Assembly: GCA_035235625.1 (NCBI GenBank)
Contig: CP141145.1
Location: forward strand, 22,818,563-22,882,562
Source: Saururus chinensis
Taxonomy: Eukaryota > Streptophyta > Magnoliopsida > Piperales > Saururaceae
Reading direction: 5' to 3'
DNA length: 64,000 nt
A program made the translations under genes and the position numbers. Below, piece by piece: positions 40,600-52,333 of the stretch (its first letter is position 1; each line of letters starts with the position of its first letter). Under the pieces are notes generated by a model that saw only the letters and a program-made list of their open reading frames with translations, was not told the origin of the DNA and searched no databases.

Positions 40600-40604
40600 A
40601 CTTA

Positions 40605-41250
40605 TCAAAACATAAAAGGAAAGTATTGTAAAGCAAAGTACTAAACATAGTAAGTCTTTTAAATAGGAAGTAGGGCAAAGGCAGGTAGAACTGTCTTCGA
40701 GTAGATGTACATAACAAGGGCATTGGTGGAATTCCTTCGTAGTCAGCTTTGTTTATATTGGGAATTCTTCCTTCGGGAAAATTGGCAGTCGGACTTAGAG
40801 GTGCGACCAAGGAGGAAGAGGCATTGTAGGTTACTTGGGATGTTGTATTCTTTAAAACAAAAGTTAGAGAAATAAGAGGCAAATTAAACTAAAAATCAAA
40901 TTATTAAATCAAATGTACTTACCTTAATGCTTGAGAGTTTAGACTTGAGTTGCCGGTTGTCCACTTGATCGGGGAGGAGAAAGCTTGAGAATTAAAAACT
41001 TGAATCTTGAGGCTTTAGAGTGTGAGAGCTCAATTTTAAATTTTAATCAAAAATATAAATTAAAGTAATTAAGAGCTTGAAACTTGCGAGTATGGGAGGA
41101 GAGGAGAAAGAGAGACTTAGATATTAGAGGGAAGAGTGAAGAGAAGGTTAAATGCCCCCGTATTTATAGATTTCTAAATGTGATAATTACCACTTTTACC
41201 CTTGAATATGACCATTATTTGATTATTATTAGGGTTATAATTGTCTTTAT
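40605..41250 (-). pseudogene. hAT relic A: leader and N-terminal transposase piece
   Basis: The text near 40880-40730 on the minus strand gives TSQVTYNASSS and ANFPEGRIPNINKADYE, parallel to TSHSNCDASSS and ANFHEGGIPKTDKIEYE in relic B. Upstream, TCTATAAATACGGGGG (about 41170-41155) matches the TATA region of relic B. The zinc-finger region of B is not found here. Confidence 0.6.
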
Positions 41251-41658
41251 GTGCGGGGTGGCAATTTTGTAAAAATGTGGGATAGTTCATTTTTTTTTAA
41301 AAAAAATGAGTTACTGTTGGGGGAAATGCCCCAATGGTGTTGGGCCAGCCCACAGGCCGGCCTGGCCCTCACCATTAGGGGCCGCAACTTGTTATACTCA
41401 GTCCAGCCTATGCCTGACGCGGGCCAAGCAAGGCTAGGCCATCCCAAGGTGTGTTGTTAGTCCTTTCAACTAATTTCTCTTCCCCTTAAGTTTATTGAAT
41501 GAAAACGCTATGGGGCCTAGAAAGGAGTTTAGTGATAAGAATGTAGCTTTCTCAATCTAAAACTAAGGAAGTAGTTTGTTATTACCGTTGCAAAGTCTTG
41601 GAAGCTTATAGACTAACAATAAGTTAGACCCCCGCATATTGGTAATGGTCATAATGAG

Positions 41659-42164
41659 TAGGGGTGAAAATCTTAAGGGCTAGCTTGGCCTTACCCAACC
41701 CATAGAAATGCTAGTTAGGGCCGAAATTTTTTGACCATCTTTAAATAGGTTTTGGCCTTGGATAGGGGTAAAATGTCTGCAAGCATTCGACCTTTCTCCA
41801 ACTATAAAAAATATTATTTTCAAGCTTAGAAGGGAAAAAAGGGATGAAGTTGTATATTTAAAGAAAATTTAAGAGATTTTAAGCTTACGAGTTATCATGG
41901 TTGGATGTGAAAGATTCCACCCAAAGGCCAAATGATTATGTTTTTGCCCTATTTGGCCAACTAGTAGGAGCCTACTTAAAGGGCATAGATTTTTTATTGA
42001 AAAAATGTTTTCAAAAAGATATAAAAAGGCAAAAAAAATACCTCGGGGCCGGCTTGAGGCTTCTTAGAATTAAGCAAGGCTAGACATTTTGAAGCCCACA
42101 TAAGGTTAGGGCTAGGCCATGGCTTCGCTTCGGCCTACCCTGATCCGACCTAGTTTCAGCCCTA
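41659..42164. mobile_element. hAT MITE, 506 bp
   Basis: The ends TAGGGGTGAAA and TTTCAGCCCTA are inverted repeats (10 of 11). The flanks ATAATGAG (41651-41658) and ATAACAAG (42165-42172) agree at 6 of 8 bases, an 8-bp hAT-type duplication. It has no transposase. GC-rich GGCCTAxGCC text near both ends recalls the larger relics on either side. Confidence 0.7.
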
Positions 42165-43006
42165 ATAACAAGGATTTAGCTAATAGTCCATACCTAGTAG
42201 CCATGTAAGTACATGTCTTGACTGATCTCATGAATAGGAAAAATTATTGGGTACTAAAGTATTACATGGGATTCTAATCCTCAAGATTGATGCAACACGT
42301 AGGGATGGCCAAAATGCAGGCTGCCTGTGGGCGGCCTACAGGCCTGCACCAATGGCCGGGCTACCGAATTTGCACCGCAAATCCTGAGTGGCGAGGGCTA
42401 GTCCAGCCTAGCATGCCATTTGGGAAGCCCCCAACAACTATAATGCCATTGGGGCTCCTCTAAAGACCGGACATTTGTTGAGGAAATAGTCCCCAATGGC
42501 TATTATAACGGTTGGGGACTTAGCCTCCAATTTTCTTAATTTGTTTCAAAAAAACTGATTTGAGGTCGGAGTGGGGAATTATAAAATTGTTGCCCCTTCA
42601 AAAAGATAATTTTAACCCTATTAACAATCAAATAGCGGTCATTTTTAAGGGAAAGAGAGGTAGTTATTACATTTAAAAAATATATAAATAGGGGAGAGTT
42701 TAACATTTTTTACACTTTCCTCTACTCTCTAAGACTCTCTTTCCCTTCTCCTCTATAGTCTCAAGCTCTTAATCACTTTAATTTTCCTTTTTAATTAAAA
42801 TTTAAAATTAACCTCTCACATTCTCAAGCCTCAACATTTAATTACAAAATTCTTAATTCTGAAGCTTTCTCCTCCCTCATGAGGCAACTCAAGTCTCCCT
42901 CAAGGTCCAACTACAACTCAAGAGGTAAGTAATATTTATTTAATATTTTAATTTTTACTTTAATTTGCCTCATTTTTCTTTTATCTTTTTTATTATTTTA
43001 AAGAAT

Positions 43007-45060
43007 ATGACATCCCACTCCAACTGTGATGCTTCCTCCTCCTCAATCCCCCCAATTGCCAATTTTCATGAAGGAGGAATTCCCAAAACGGACAAAATTG
43101 AATATGAAAGAAGTATTTTGCCAATGTTTTTGATGATCGGGAGAAAAAACAAGCAACAACCCTGAATATTATGGAATTATATAAAGAAAATTAGGGTGGA
43201 CGACCCCAACAACCCCCGAATGTTCCTCCTAAGAGTCGAATATAACTATTGCAAAGCAATTCTAAGTGTGGGAACCAATGGAGGATAAGGTACCAGGCAT
43301 CTTTTCCAACATGCTAAATCATGCTCCTCCAAGCATGGACATAAGAACCCAAAACAAGACCCACTAAGTGCTGCGAGAGCCTCCACTATCTCTCTTAGTA
43401 CTTTTAGTTTTAATCAGGATACAAATTGGAGGGAACGCGTGAAGCATGTTGTGTGCACTGAGCAACCCTCTCCTTCACCAATGACAAATTATTCAAGACA
43501 TATGTGAGGCAAGCTATCAACCCCACTTTTAAAAAAATCTTATGCAACCCGGCTTTCAAGCTACACAAGGAGTACAATGTAGAACTTATGAACACCCTAC
43601 AAATAATTCCAGGTACGATTTTTTGAACTTTTAATATTTAGACTAGTAACCAAGATGTCAGATATGCATGTATTATTGCTCATTTTATCAATGAATCATG
43701 GAGATTAAATAAGATAATAATATATGTTTTAAAATAATAGAATATCCTCATTCTGCCTAAATTATTGAAAAATCATGGATTTTTGTCTTAAATGAATATT
43801 CAATTAAAAATAAAATTATGTCTATTACTTTGGTTAATGCCTCTAATAATAATTTCTCGATAAAACTTTAAAAATTTCATTGTGATCACATTGGTACAAT
43901 AGAATCCACTACATTTAATTTTTGATGTGTATGTCATATAATTAATTTTTTTGTTTAAGATAGTTTAAATGTAGTTAAACCTTATCTTTAATTAATTCAA
44001 AATATTTTGTTACATATCACCTCTTCAACCTCTAAAATACAAGACTTTTAAACTTGTGTAGATTGCATGGTAAGAACTATAAAAAATTTCAATTAGATGT
44101 TCGTCATAGGTGTTATAGCACATATTTAATATTGAAATCTTGTGAAGGGTTAGAAAGTTTAATTATAAGTTGGGCTACAAAAAAAGTTACCTCATCTATA
44201 ACTTAATGAAGGTCATTTTTTTTTGTTTGTTTAATTTGATGCATTTTCTATCTATTTTTTAGAATGTTACTAAAGATTTATCATGATTTTACTATCCTAC
44301 TTCTTATTCATTTATAAACCACTTGTATGTTATAACTTATGCATTAGAAAGTTATAGAAATAATGAAACTTTTGCACATCTTGTAGTGGAAATGAAAACA
44401 AAATTAAATAAATATTAGTTTCATATCCCTTTAATTTATTGATTAGTGGCTATAATGGATCCTAGAGTTAGATTTGAAGGTGTATAAATTTTAATAGATA
44501 GTATACGTAACAAAATGAGTCCCTACGTCAATGAAAAGTATAATCTATATAAACCTTAGAAATTACTTTACGTTCTTTATATAATCCATATGAAATAACT
44601 TATGGGTCAAGACAAAATCAATCAACTTTTTCTTCTTCCACTCCTATCCTTCTTCTACATAAAACTAAGTCTTAGATATTACTTCCAAAAAATAAATAAA
44701 AATATAGTTTTAATACTAATGAATTAGCTAACTATTGACAAACTGATTTTTCATATTTTCTTAGAGAAGAAGAACTTAATAATTTGAATATTTTAACTTG
44801 GTGGTAGACACATGGAAAGAATTATCCTGCATTATGTACCTTAGCTCGTGATTTACTAAGCCCTCCGAAGTCCATAGTAGTATCAATTTTTTTTTAATGC
44901 AAGAGGTAAGGTGTTAGATGATAGGCGAAGTCGACTAATGCTTGATGAGTTGAGGCATGTATTTGCTTGAAGGATTGGTTGGAAGTAGAAGAAATGCTAT
45001 GAGCTCCTAATATTAAAGAGAAAATAAGAGAAGATTTACAAGACTTGAAAATTAGTTAGT
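43007..45060 (+). pseudogene. hAT transposase pseudogene (element B)
   Basis: It runs from MTSHSNCDASSSS at 43007 through the BED-like finger to the hATC-like end. In Ac-type elements this protein cuts the ends and makes 8-bp duplications. The first Cys of the BED finger is replaced (YNYC in place of CNYC), and stops occur in every frame after 43160. It may once have supplied transposase to the MITE at 41659-42164, which is inference. Confidence 0.65.
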
Positions 45061-45234
45061 TGGTAATATAATTTTTTATTTTTTTTTGTATTTGAGGTTT
45101 TAAAATATAATTGTAAATGATAAATAACGTAATTGGGATGTACCTAGTCTATAGTAATGTAATTCTAACCTCTATTTTATAAGTTTTTAAAATTTTAATA
45201 AATATATTTTTATAATTTTTACTACTTTTAGAAG

Positions 45235-45240
45235 TGTGTA

Positions 45241-45323
<83 letters not shown>
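45235..45323. repeat. Compound (TG)n(TA)n microsatellite
   Basis: About 20 bp of TG repeat is followed by about 68 bp of TA repeat, just inside the right end of hAT relic B. Confidence 0.95.
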
Positions 45324-45325
<2 letters not shown>

Positions 45326-45486
45326 AGGCGGGCATGGCTGGTTAGCTCATGGGTTGGGCGAGGCTCCTCCTTTCCCCCATCCTATCCCACCTTGTGAGGG
45401 GGCTATGAGCCCGGCCGGCCACTAAGGACCACAGAGTGTGTTGGCCACTAAGGACCGCAGACCATGCCGGCCTATTACTACTCCTA

Positions 45487-48200
45487 GTGATGTGTGCTAA
45501 GACACGTTAGCCCACTTATACTACTACTTGCCTAGATGTGTTTTAGCGAATTCGTCATCGATCCTCATTAAAAATACCTTTCAAGATTTTTAGGAGTAAA
45601 TAAGTTTTTTACCCACAAAAAAAATAAATTATTTTTCTACCCGTGAAAGAGAAATACTCCTACTTTACATTACAGGAGCTCTCAATCCTGAAGATCCATG
45701 GCTTTTGTAAAGTGGAAGCAAATCTTACTCATTACTGCATTATTTTCCCTTAAAAGGCATAACTCTTGGGTTGGGGGGTAATAATGGGAGCAATCCAAGA
45801 ACAATACTAAAAGAAAATTATACAAAACTCGTGATCGATTTCATGATACTTTATGTGCACGATCAGGCTTGAACATCAAGGTTCTATACATGTTGATTTG
45901 TTTTTCATCATGATTTTCATTATAGGTGGGTCTTATTCGTTTCATTTTGCTTGAAGTACTCTATCAGGTGAAGTTCATTATGAGATGCTGCAAATTTAAA
46001 TGATTGAAAAGCATTGAAAGAATGAAAACGTTTACGTACCCTCGTGCCCCAAAGGCGGGGCCAGGAGGCACATAGGTATGGGCCCCTTGCGTTGGGACCA
46101 CACGATGTGGTGAGCCTAATGCAAGCGTACGTGGGAACGAGCATACATACACTAAATACAGTGTTGGGAGCATGAGCTCTAGGAGAAATCCATCATGCGC
46201 TCACCACTCACTCGCTATCACGTGGTAGACCCAACCCATTTTAGCTAGGTTCAAAGAACGATTGCATGTGCAACATCGGATTTCGATCTAATGGTACACA
46301 TAATTTAATAAATAAATTAGTTTTTACCCCTTTATAATGTTAGATTTTGATCCCATGGCTCATGATGCATAGGCACCAAACTTACGCTGATGTGCATGAG
46401 CCTGTTTCATGTAAATTTTTTCTTTTTAGGTATGTATCCTTCTAGTACTAACTCGTTACTATAAGTAAAAATGACAAGGCCATCTCAAATTAGCATAGCA
46501 CTTTCCTAACATGAAGATTCCTATTTTCTCTTCTGGTTACATGTGTATCTAGTGGTCTTATTCGTATTGGAAAATAATAATTTTATATATAAAATATATA
46601 TATTAAAAATTTATATATGAGTTTTGATTAGTTTAGATAAATGAGCTTATGTAAATTTTATGTGGGACCTATTTGTATAAGAGTTTTGATTATGGGAATA
46701 TCATTATAATGGAGTATGAATTAACCAGCGGTTGTTGCAATCAACAACTTTCATATTGATTATTGATGTGAACATTTGCCTTCTCTGAATTGAATCCAAG
46801 CACAGAAGCAACGTCACGCCTCTTTTCTGGATACAAAGCCCTAAACAAATACGACACTGCTTGCGATTTAACTCTTTGTCCTCATGCTGATGTAGGTTTC
46901 TGGTTGCTCATATTTGGTGGAACGGTTTACGTCATCTCCTCGAAATCCCTTAACCGGTTTAGCCGGCTCTGAGACCATCATCTGCAGTAAATTCATACTT
47001 TCTTTGTCTGTTATAATTTATCCGGATTTAAAATATATTTTTTTAAGTCTGGCTTTTTATACTTCGGTTTTTCCTTACGTCCCCCAAGCTTCGGTTTTTA
47101 CTTATGTCCCCCAAGTAAAGAAAAAAAAATTACTTCAATACCCTACTTATCTCTCGTTGGTTTATTCTTCTTTTTTTATTATATAAGTTTTAGGGGGTAT
47201 CCTCCGCCACATATTAATGGATTTAATGAGGACCTAAAATCTCCATAAGTTTTTGGCAGGGGGGATGAGAGAATAAGTATGTTAAACACAGGGTGCCTAA
47301 GTAATGGGGGACATAGAAAAAAATTGGGGTCGATGTCTGAGTAGCCACATTCTATTTTTATTTGACAAAAAAAATTATTTTATGTTAATAGTTTAATTTT
47401 GTTTAATTTAAGTGATTAGGTACTTAAAAAAGAGTATCTTACGTTTATTTTTCCTTCTTATAAATATAAATTTCATTATTAATTAAAAATATATTTTTTT
47501 AAATATAACTATTAATATAAAATAGAGTGAGTATTCATTTATATTAATTATCTAATTTAGATAAAAGGGTTATTTGTATCTCACGCTAAGCACTAGACTA
47601 AAGAGGTTAAAAACCCCATGGAATGAAGGACATGGTTTTGGCAAACCACCTCCCAGTTGTCCTTTATTTTGAGCTACTTAAAGATCAAAACAATAAATGC
47701 ATCCCATTACATTTTTTCTATCCCCCTCATTAACAACTATTTTTACCAAATTACTTAGACTTGTTACAAGAGGGAAAGAGATGCTTCTATCGTATCTAGA
47801 ATTTCATGCCCAACGAATAGAGCATTTAATACTCCACCACTCCTAAATTAATGGTTCTATTTGGCAAAAAAATTATTTCATATTTATAACTCTATTAATT
47901 AGGTATTTAAAAAAGAGTATCATAAGCCATTAATATAGGACAAATGGTACTTTGACAATTGTCAAGTTGGTTCAATTCTTCATTAATAGTATGAATCCTT
48001 CTTTTGCTCGGTAGCAAGTATGAATCTTATGCAATTTGGTTACATCAATGGGCAAAACGAATCTATATTTATACCTATATATTAAGTGGTTTTGACCAAT
48101 AAACCCAAAAAAGAAGGTTTAAAGAATTTAAGATTTTATTAGTGGTACTACACCTTTAGAAACCTTGACACAAAAAAAAAGACAAATGTAGCTCTCATTT
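45487..48200. other. Spacer with MITEs, no gene
   Basis: No gene is supported. The stretch 46780-46990 has average GC and a 60-codon open frame, but no recognised similarity. Two Stowaway-like pieces are listed separately. Confidence 0.5.
47345..47545. mobile_element. Stowaway-like MITE
   Basis: It contains TTTATGTTAATAGTTTAATT and, near its end, TATTAATATAAAATAGAGTG, the family motif. A related partial copy lies at about 47840-47950. The ends are worn. Confidence 0.45.
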
Positions 48201-51092
48201 CACTTCAAATTTTTAATAAATGTTACCTCCCCTCCCCCCACTTTTTCAATTTTACTGCTTGGTGGCAACATGTTGGGCTCATTTTTTGCCATGGTTTGTT
48301 TTTGTAGAAACCAACCATGGTTGATCTACCTGCAGTAGGCCTGGCGGTAGCTAGCCAGGCTAGTAAGTGGATTTAGGTAGCAAGATCTTGGCCCCAACCA
48401 GTTTTTTCTTTTAATAAAAATAAAAAATCTAAACCAAGTTAGGGATAATTGAACCTTAAAGGTAAAATTATATTTTATGAATATTAATAAAAAATTAGTA
48501 TTTAAATTACATATTTTAAAAAGCTGACTTTTGAGGAAAATGTTTATTAGGTTTTCAACTTTTTATCAGTGTTTGGAAAGGAACAACCTTATCAAAATAG
48601 GTTTAGTAGGTAGATTCTTCTATTAATAAAGTCAATTTTAAAATTCAAAATCTTGGGTTATGATATTTAGCGTATTTAGTTGGTAACAAAATTGAGACTT
48701 TCTAAATCTTAATTTCTAGTGCATTGATTTTTTAGTTAGTGGACATGTTATTGTAAGAACATGTGACTATATGTAGTGTATTGCTTTATTTTGGTGAATA
48801 AAAAAATGTCAAATTGATGTGTAATTTGATTCCTAGGATAAAATATCTGCTACTTAAGATCACATGGTGAAGATGAAGTAAATTAAAAGACTCAGAAGTA
48901 TTTTTGAAAATAAAAAAATGCACACACATCACATTCACACACTTAGGATAAATGATTTATCATATTAGAGTATGAGAAAAAATGAGTAAAAAATTACATA
49001 AGTATTTAAAATTTTTATCTAAGATTAATTGGGATTAAAAAGGGATTAATTGAAAATAATTCTAATTTTCTATATTGTAGCAATGCTCTAGTAAATTACT
49101 GGAGTAGTACTGCAATACTTTATTGTAGTAGTTATTGTTATTCATCGATTACTGTAGCGATTAATAGGCTACTATAGGAGTTCTTTGTAAAACGAAACTA
49201 AGAGTTTAATGATCAATTGATTACTATAGTGATCAATTGCTAGATTCCTTAGTTTCGCAAAATAGGTCATTCCTAGTTGAATTTGATTCTTATTTAAGGT
49301 TTAATACCTAAACCTACTTAGTTAACTATATAAGAGGTATTTTGGATGTAGGAAAAGGAAAAAAAAGTCATTGTTAGCATAGAGAGAGATTGGTGATTCT
49401 ACTCTATCGAGTTTTGAGAGTATTAGTGTTTTTTTCTGGCTACATGTTTTGAAGATTAATTTAATTAGCCATAAGTGATGAGAAATTAACAACGCAATGC
49501 ACATAAGAGCTTCTAGAGTTGTGGCAAAGTTCTTCATCAAGGAGTAATTGAAGAATCTCAAGAGGCAAATCAACAAACAAGAAAATAAGTTTTTGTTTGA
49601 GTTGCTAGAAGAAGAAGATAAAGAACAAAACATGAATAGGGAAAACATCAAAAGGCCATCATTAACAATGAAAGAGTTTGTGTCAAGTCTAAAGGTTGGT
49701 TTGTTGTTTTGTGTCTCGTAAGTTCTTTATTTTACTAGTGTATTGATTTAGCCTTGGTTGAGGGTGCCATAGTTTTTTTTCGAGTTTGGATTTTTCATGT
49801 AAAAATCCTTGTATTATTGTGTGGTATGTATGTTTGACTTGATGGTTAAATTGATCATGAATGAAGCATAGTAATTAGGTTTGTTTATTCCACTTCAAAA
49901 AAAATTTCTACGCATTGAGGCTAGAACTAGTTGTCTTTATCTTTGTTAGGTAATCATCCTAGGGGAGATCTAGTGATCCGCTATCCTCATCTAGACAAAT
50001 ATTAAACTCTTAACTACGTGGTTTTTTTTTTAGTGTTAGGGTTTCCACGATAAAAAATCTCTTGTATGATTTTTGAATGATTGCTTCGATTAATTTTTTT
50101 GCATTAATAGTAGAGTGATTCCAATGTAACAAGATCATATATTGTAGCTTCTACAATCATAGTTTTGGACTAGAGGCACTATGGTGACCCTCTTGGTTTG
50201 AAGGGTACCAAACTCACACAGAGTAGGCATATGTTTAGCCAAATATATGGCCAAACTTTCAACCTATGTGAGCATATGATTAAGAAAATACTTTGAGAAG
50301 TGAATGTTTGGCTTGAGCATAGATGCATATGGACTCGCAGATGATTCGGGAAACAACTTTGGGCATGGCTATTCAAAGATTCTTTCCATGCTTGAACTCT
50401 AAACGCAATGGTTATAGATCTATGAGGTGTATAGGGGTTTGGGATGCTTATAAAAAAGCTTGTTTTTTCATGCTCTTGTTATGCTTTTGGGCTAGGGATA
50501 GGCATCTTTGGAGAGGACATAGGCAAATGATTTTAGGTGCCTGATTTGTGGCTAAGTACCTGGTTACATATGTATTATTCTAGTTATTAGTGAAATTTGC
50601 TTTTAGGTGGAATTGGTTATCGGCTGAACCACATTAAATTTGTGTCTTCTCATTGTTTTCTTGTTGATTGTATGTGGTACTCCCTCAAATTGTTTGTTTA
50701 GCACTTATATTGGATATTGCATCATTAGCATCTTGTTTGAGGGAGATCTTTGTCACCTATTATTTTGTAGGAAGTGCAAGGTTCTACTCGTGCTGCCACT
50801 TGACCCTCACACATGCGATGCTTGTGGGGGATGCTCACGAGCTCCTTATTCCCAAAAGTTCATAGTGGCAGGAAAACAATTTTGTTCTTATGGGAGACAA
50901 TAGTAGGCACCTTATTCCCAATTGTTCTAATTAGCAGGGAGACAATTTTATCATGCTCATTTAGGTAGGATGGGTTCTAATGAAATATGCATATGACATA
51001 AACACAATATAATTTTATTAAACTTTTCTTTTTTGGAAATAAATGATGATTTGAGTCATGGAAGTAAATATTGGCTAAGAGGAAGAAATTGA
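48201..51092. other. AT-rich region with Copia-LTR-like features, no gene
   Basis: At 49090-49250 there are GATCAATTGATTACTATAG-type palindromes, and at 49690-49830 the text TGTGTCTCGTAAGTTCTTTA followed by CATGTAAAAATCCTTGTAT. Such R-U5-like text is common in plant Copia LTRs. No primer site, paired LTR or domain was found, so no element is bounded. Confidence 0.35.
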
Positions 51093-52309
51093 GTGTCACA
51101 CCCCATGATTTTTCCAAATTTATTTCTCTTAAAAATGCCACTGCAAAAATAGTATAATTTTTTTTATTAAACATTCAACAATATTTCCTAGGGTGCGATT
51201 TATTTGCTTTTCAAAATTACGAATATTCAATAAGAATACATTATTAATCATTACCAAACTACATCATAAAATGAAAATAGGGTACTGCCCGAGTATATGT
51301 ATGGAAATTATAATAAAAACCAATATAAATAAACAAGCACTCATGTGCGTATTATTGTCCATCAAGTCTAAAAGTCAACATAATAGAGAAAAGAAATCTT
51401 ATATGCTATGTGGCTCGAAACTAATCTTCCTTCTAACTCCTTAAAAAATATATCACTCTACAAAGCAGCTTTCGAATCTTAGTGAAGACTAATAATTTCT
51501 CCATCCATGTCGTGAAGCTAAGGCTACCCACAAATGCTCATGAACCCAAGTTGTTGATATTTTCATCATTCCATGATTGCTGAGAACTCCTATATTACCT
51601 ACACTAGTCATGCTTGTTTTTTAAGATTATAACCCATTTGAACCAATTCCTAAGCTTGGGGGAGAGACCCTATAAAGAATAACTCCCTAGCCTGCGGAAG
51701 TCGGAAGCCCATGGTCCTTTTTCATACCATGAACTTCTTCTACATGGCTAAATGGGCCCACACTTGGAGGCCAGACTGACACTTGGTTCACATGTCCTTA
51801 AGAGTCATACACAATAGGTTAAAGTTTATGCACTCTTGGTATGCCCAAAACCTAGGGTTTACTTACCCTTTATTCACACATCTTTTATCATGTGTTCTAG
51901 AATTTACTTAATGTTATTTATGATAGTAAAGTTTATTAGTGACTAGAGTAGAAGATGAAACAAATCCCATTTTGGTGCTCAATCAAGTCCTCCCATAATT
52001 CATTTGCAAAAACTCATAAAATATGAAAATGCAACATTATTGTAAAGTCCCTGATTTTTCTATGATTTTTTGTGATTTTCTTGTTATTTTTCTGGTCATT
52101 TTCGGCTGGAAAATGTGACGCTATGGCGTATTTATATTTGTGTATTTTTCTTATATTTATACCCGTAGAGTCGGGTGTGGGGCTTAGTCGCGGGCCACGG
52201 GTCTTGCTGCGCGCTTACAGCACAAATTTTGGTTGTTCGACGCGTAATCAGTGAGTTAACACGTGTTGAGTATATGTTTGGAAAAAATAAAAAAAAGAAA
52301 AAAAAAGAG

Positions 52310-52333
52310 GGATCGGGATCGCGATCCCGATCC
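52310..52333. repeat. Perfect 24-bp palindrome in the giant LTR
   Basis: The half-site GGATCGGGATCG is followed directly by its exact reverse complement. It lies 270 bp from the LTR start, between an A-rich tract and the GC-rich block. Confidence 0.9.

Larger units (their letters stand above)
34222..41447 (-). mobile_element. hAT (Ac-like) transposon relic A, split by two retroelement insertions
   Basis: The right end (the 5' end on the minus strand) reads TTGGGATGGCC and the left end reads TAGGGGTGGGCAC on the plus strand, as hAT termini do. The flanks CGAGTGTT (34214-34221) and GGTGTGTT (41448-41455) agree at 6 of 8 bases, a worn 8-bp duplication. Without the insertions (34309-36497, about 38439-40599, and their duplicated 5-mers) it is about 2.9 kb. 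Its leader (about 41250-40900) and transposase text (40900-40605, 38438-36780) match relic B in the other orientation. Remains of the C-terminal hAT dimerisation region lie near 36940-36780. The transposase is decayed, with many stops. A run of 18 or so G lies at 36926-36942. Confidence 0.75.
42300..45486 (+). mobile_element. hAT (Ac-like) transposon relic B
   Basis: It starts TAGGGATGGCC; the right end near ACTACTCCTA is less certain and no target duplication is clear. A TATA box (ATATAAATAGGGG, about 42681) and a leader resembling that of relic A precede an ATG at 43007. The text at 43165-43330 gives WNYIKKI, YNYCKAI and HLFQHAKSC, a worn BED zinc finger. At 44770-45000 NLNILTWW, NYPALCTLARDLLSPP and KDWLEVEEM fit the hAT C-terminal dimerisation domain. 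Stops and frame changes are numerous, so it is dead. At about 3.2 kb it is close to relic A without its insertions. Confidence 0.75.

Noticed and set aside
45320-45486. 8-bp target duplication for hAT relic B
   Set aside because: The flanks GCAACACG and GTGATGTG share only three positions, so the right end stays uncertain.
46790-46972. 60-codon open frame with some gene-like composition
   Set aside because: No similarity, splice context or neighbour supports it.
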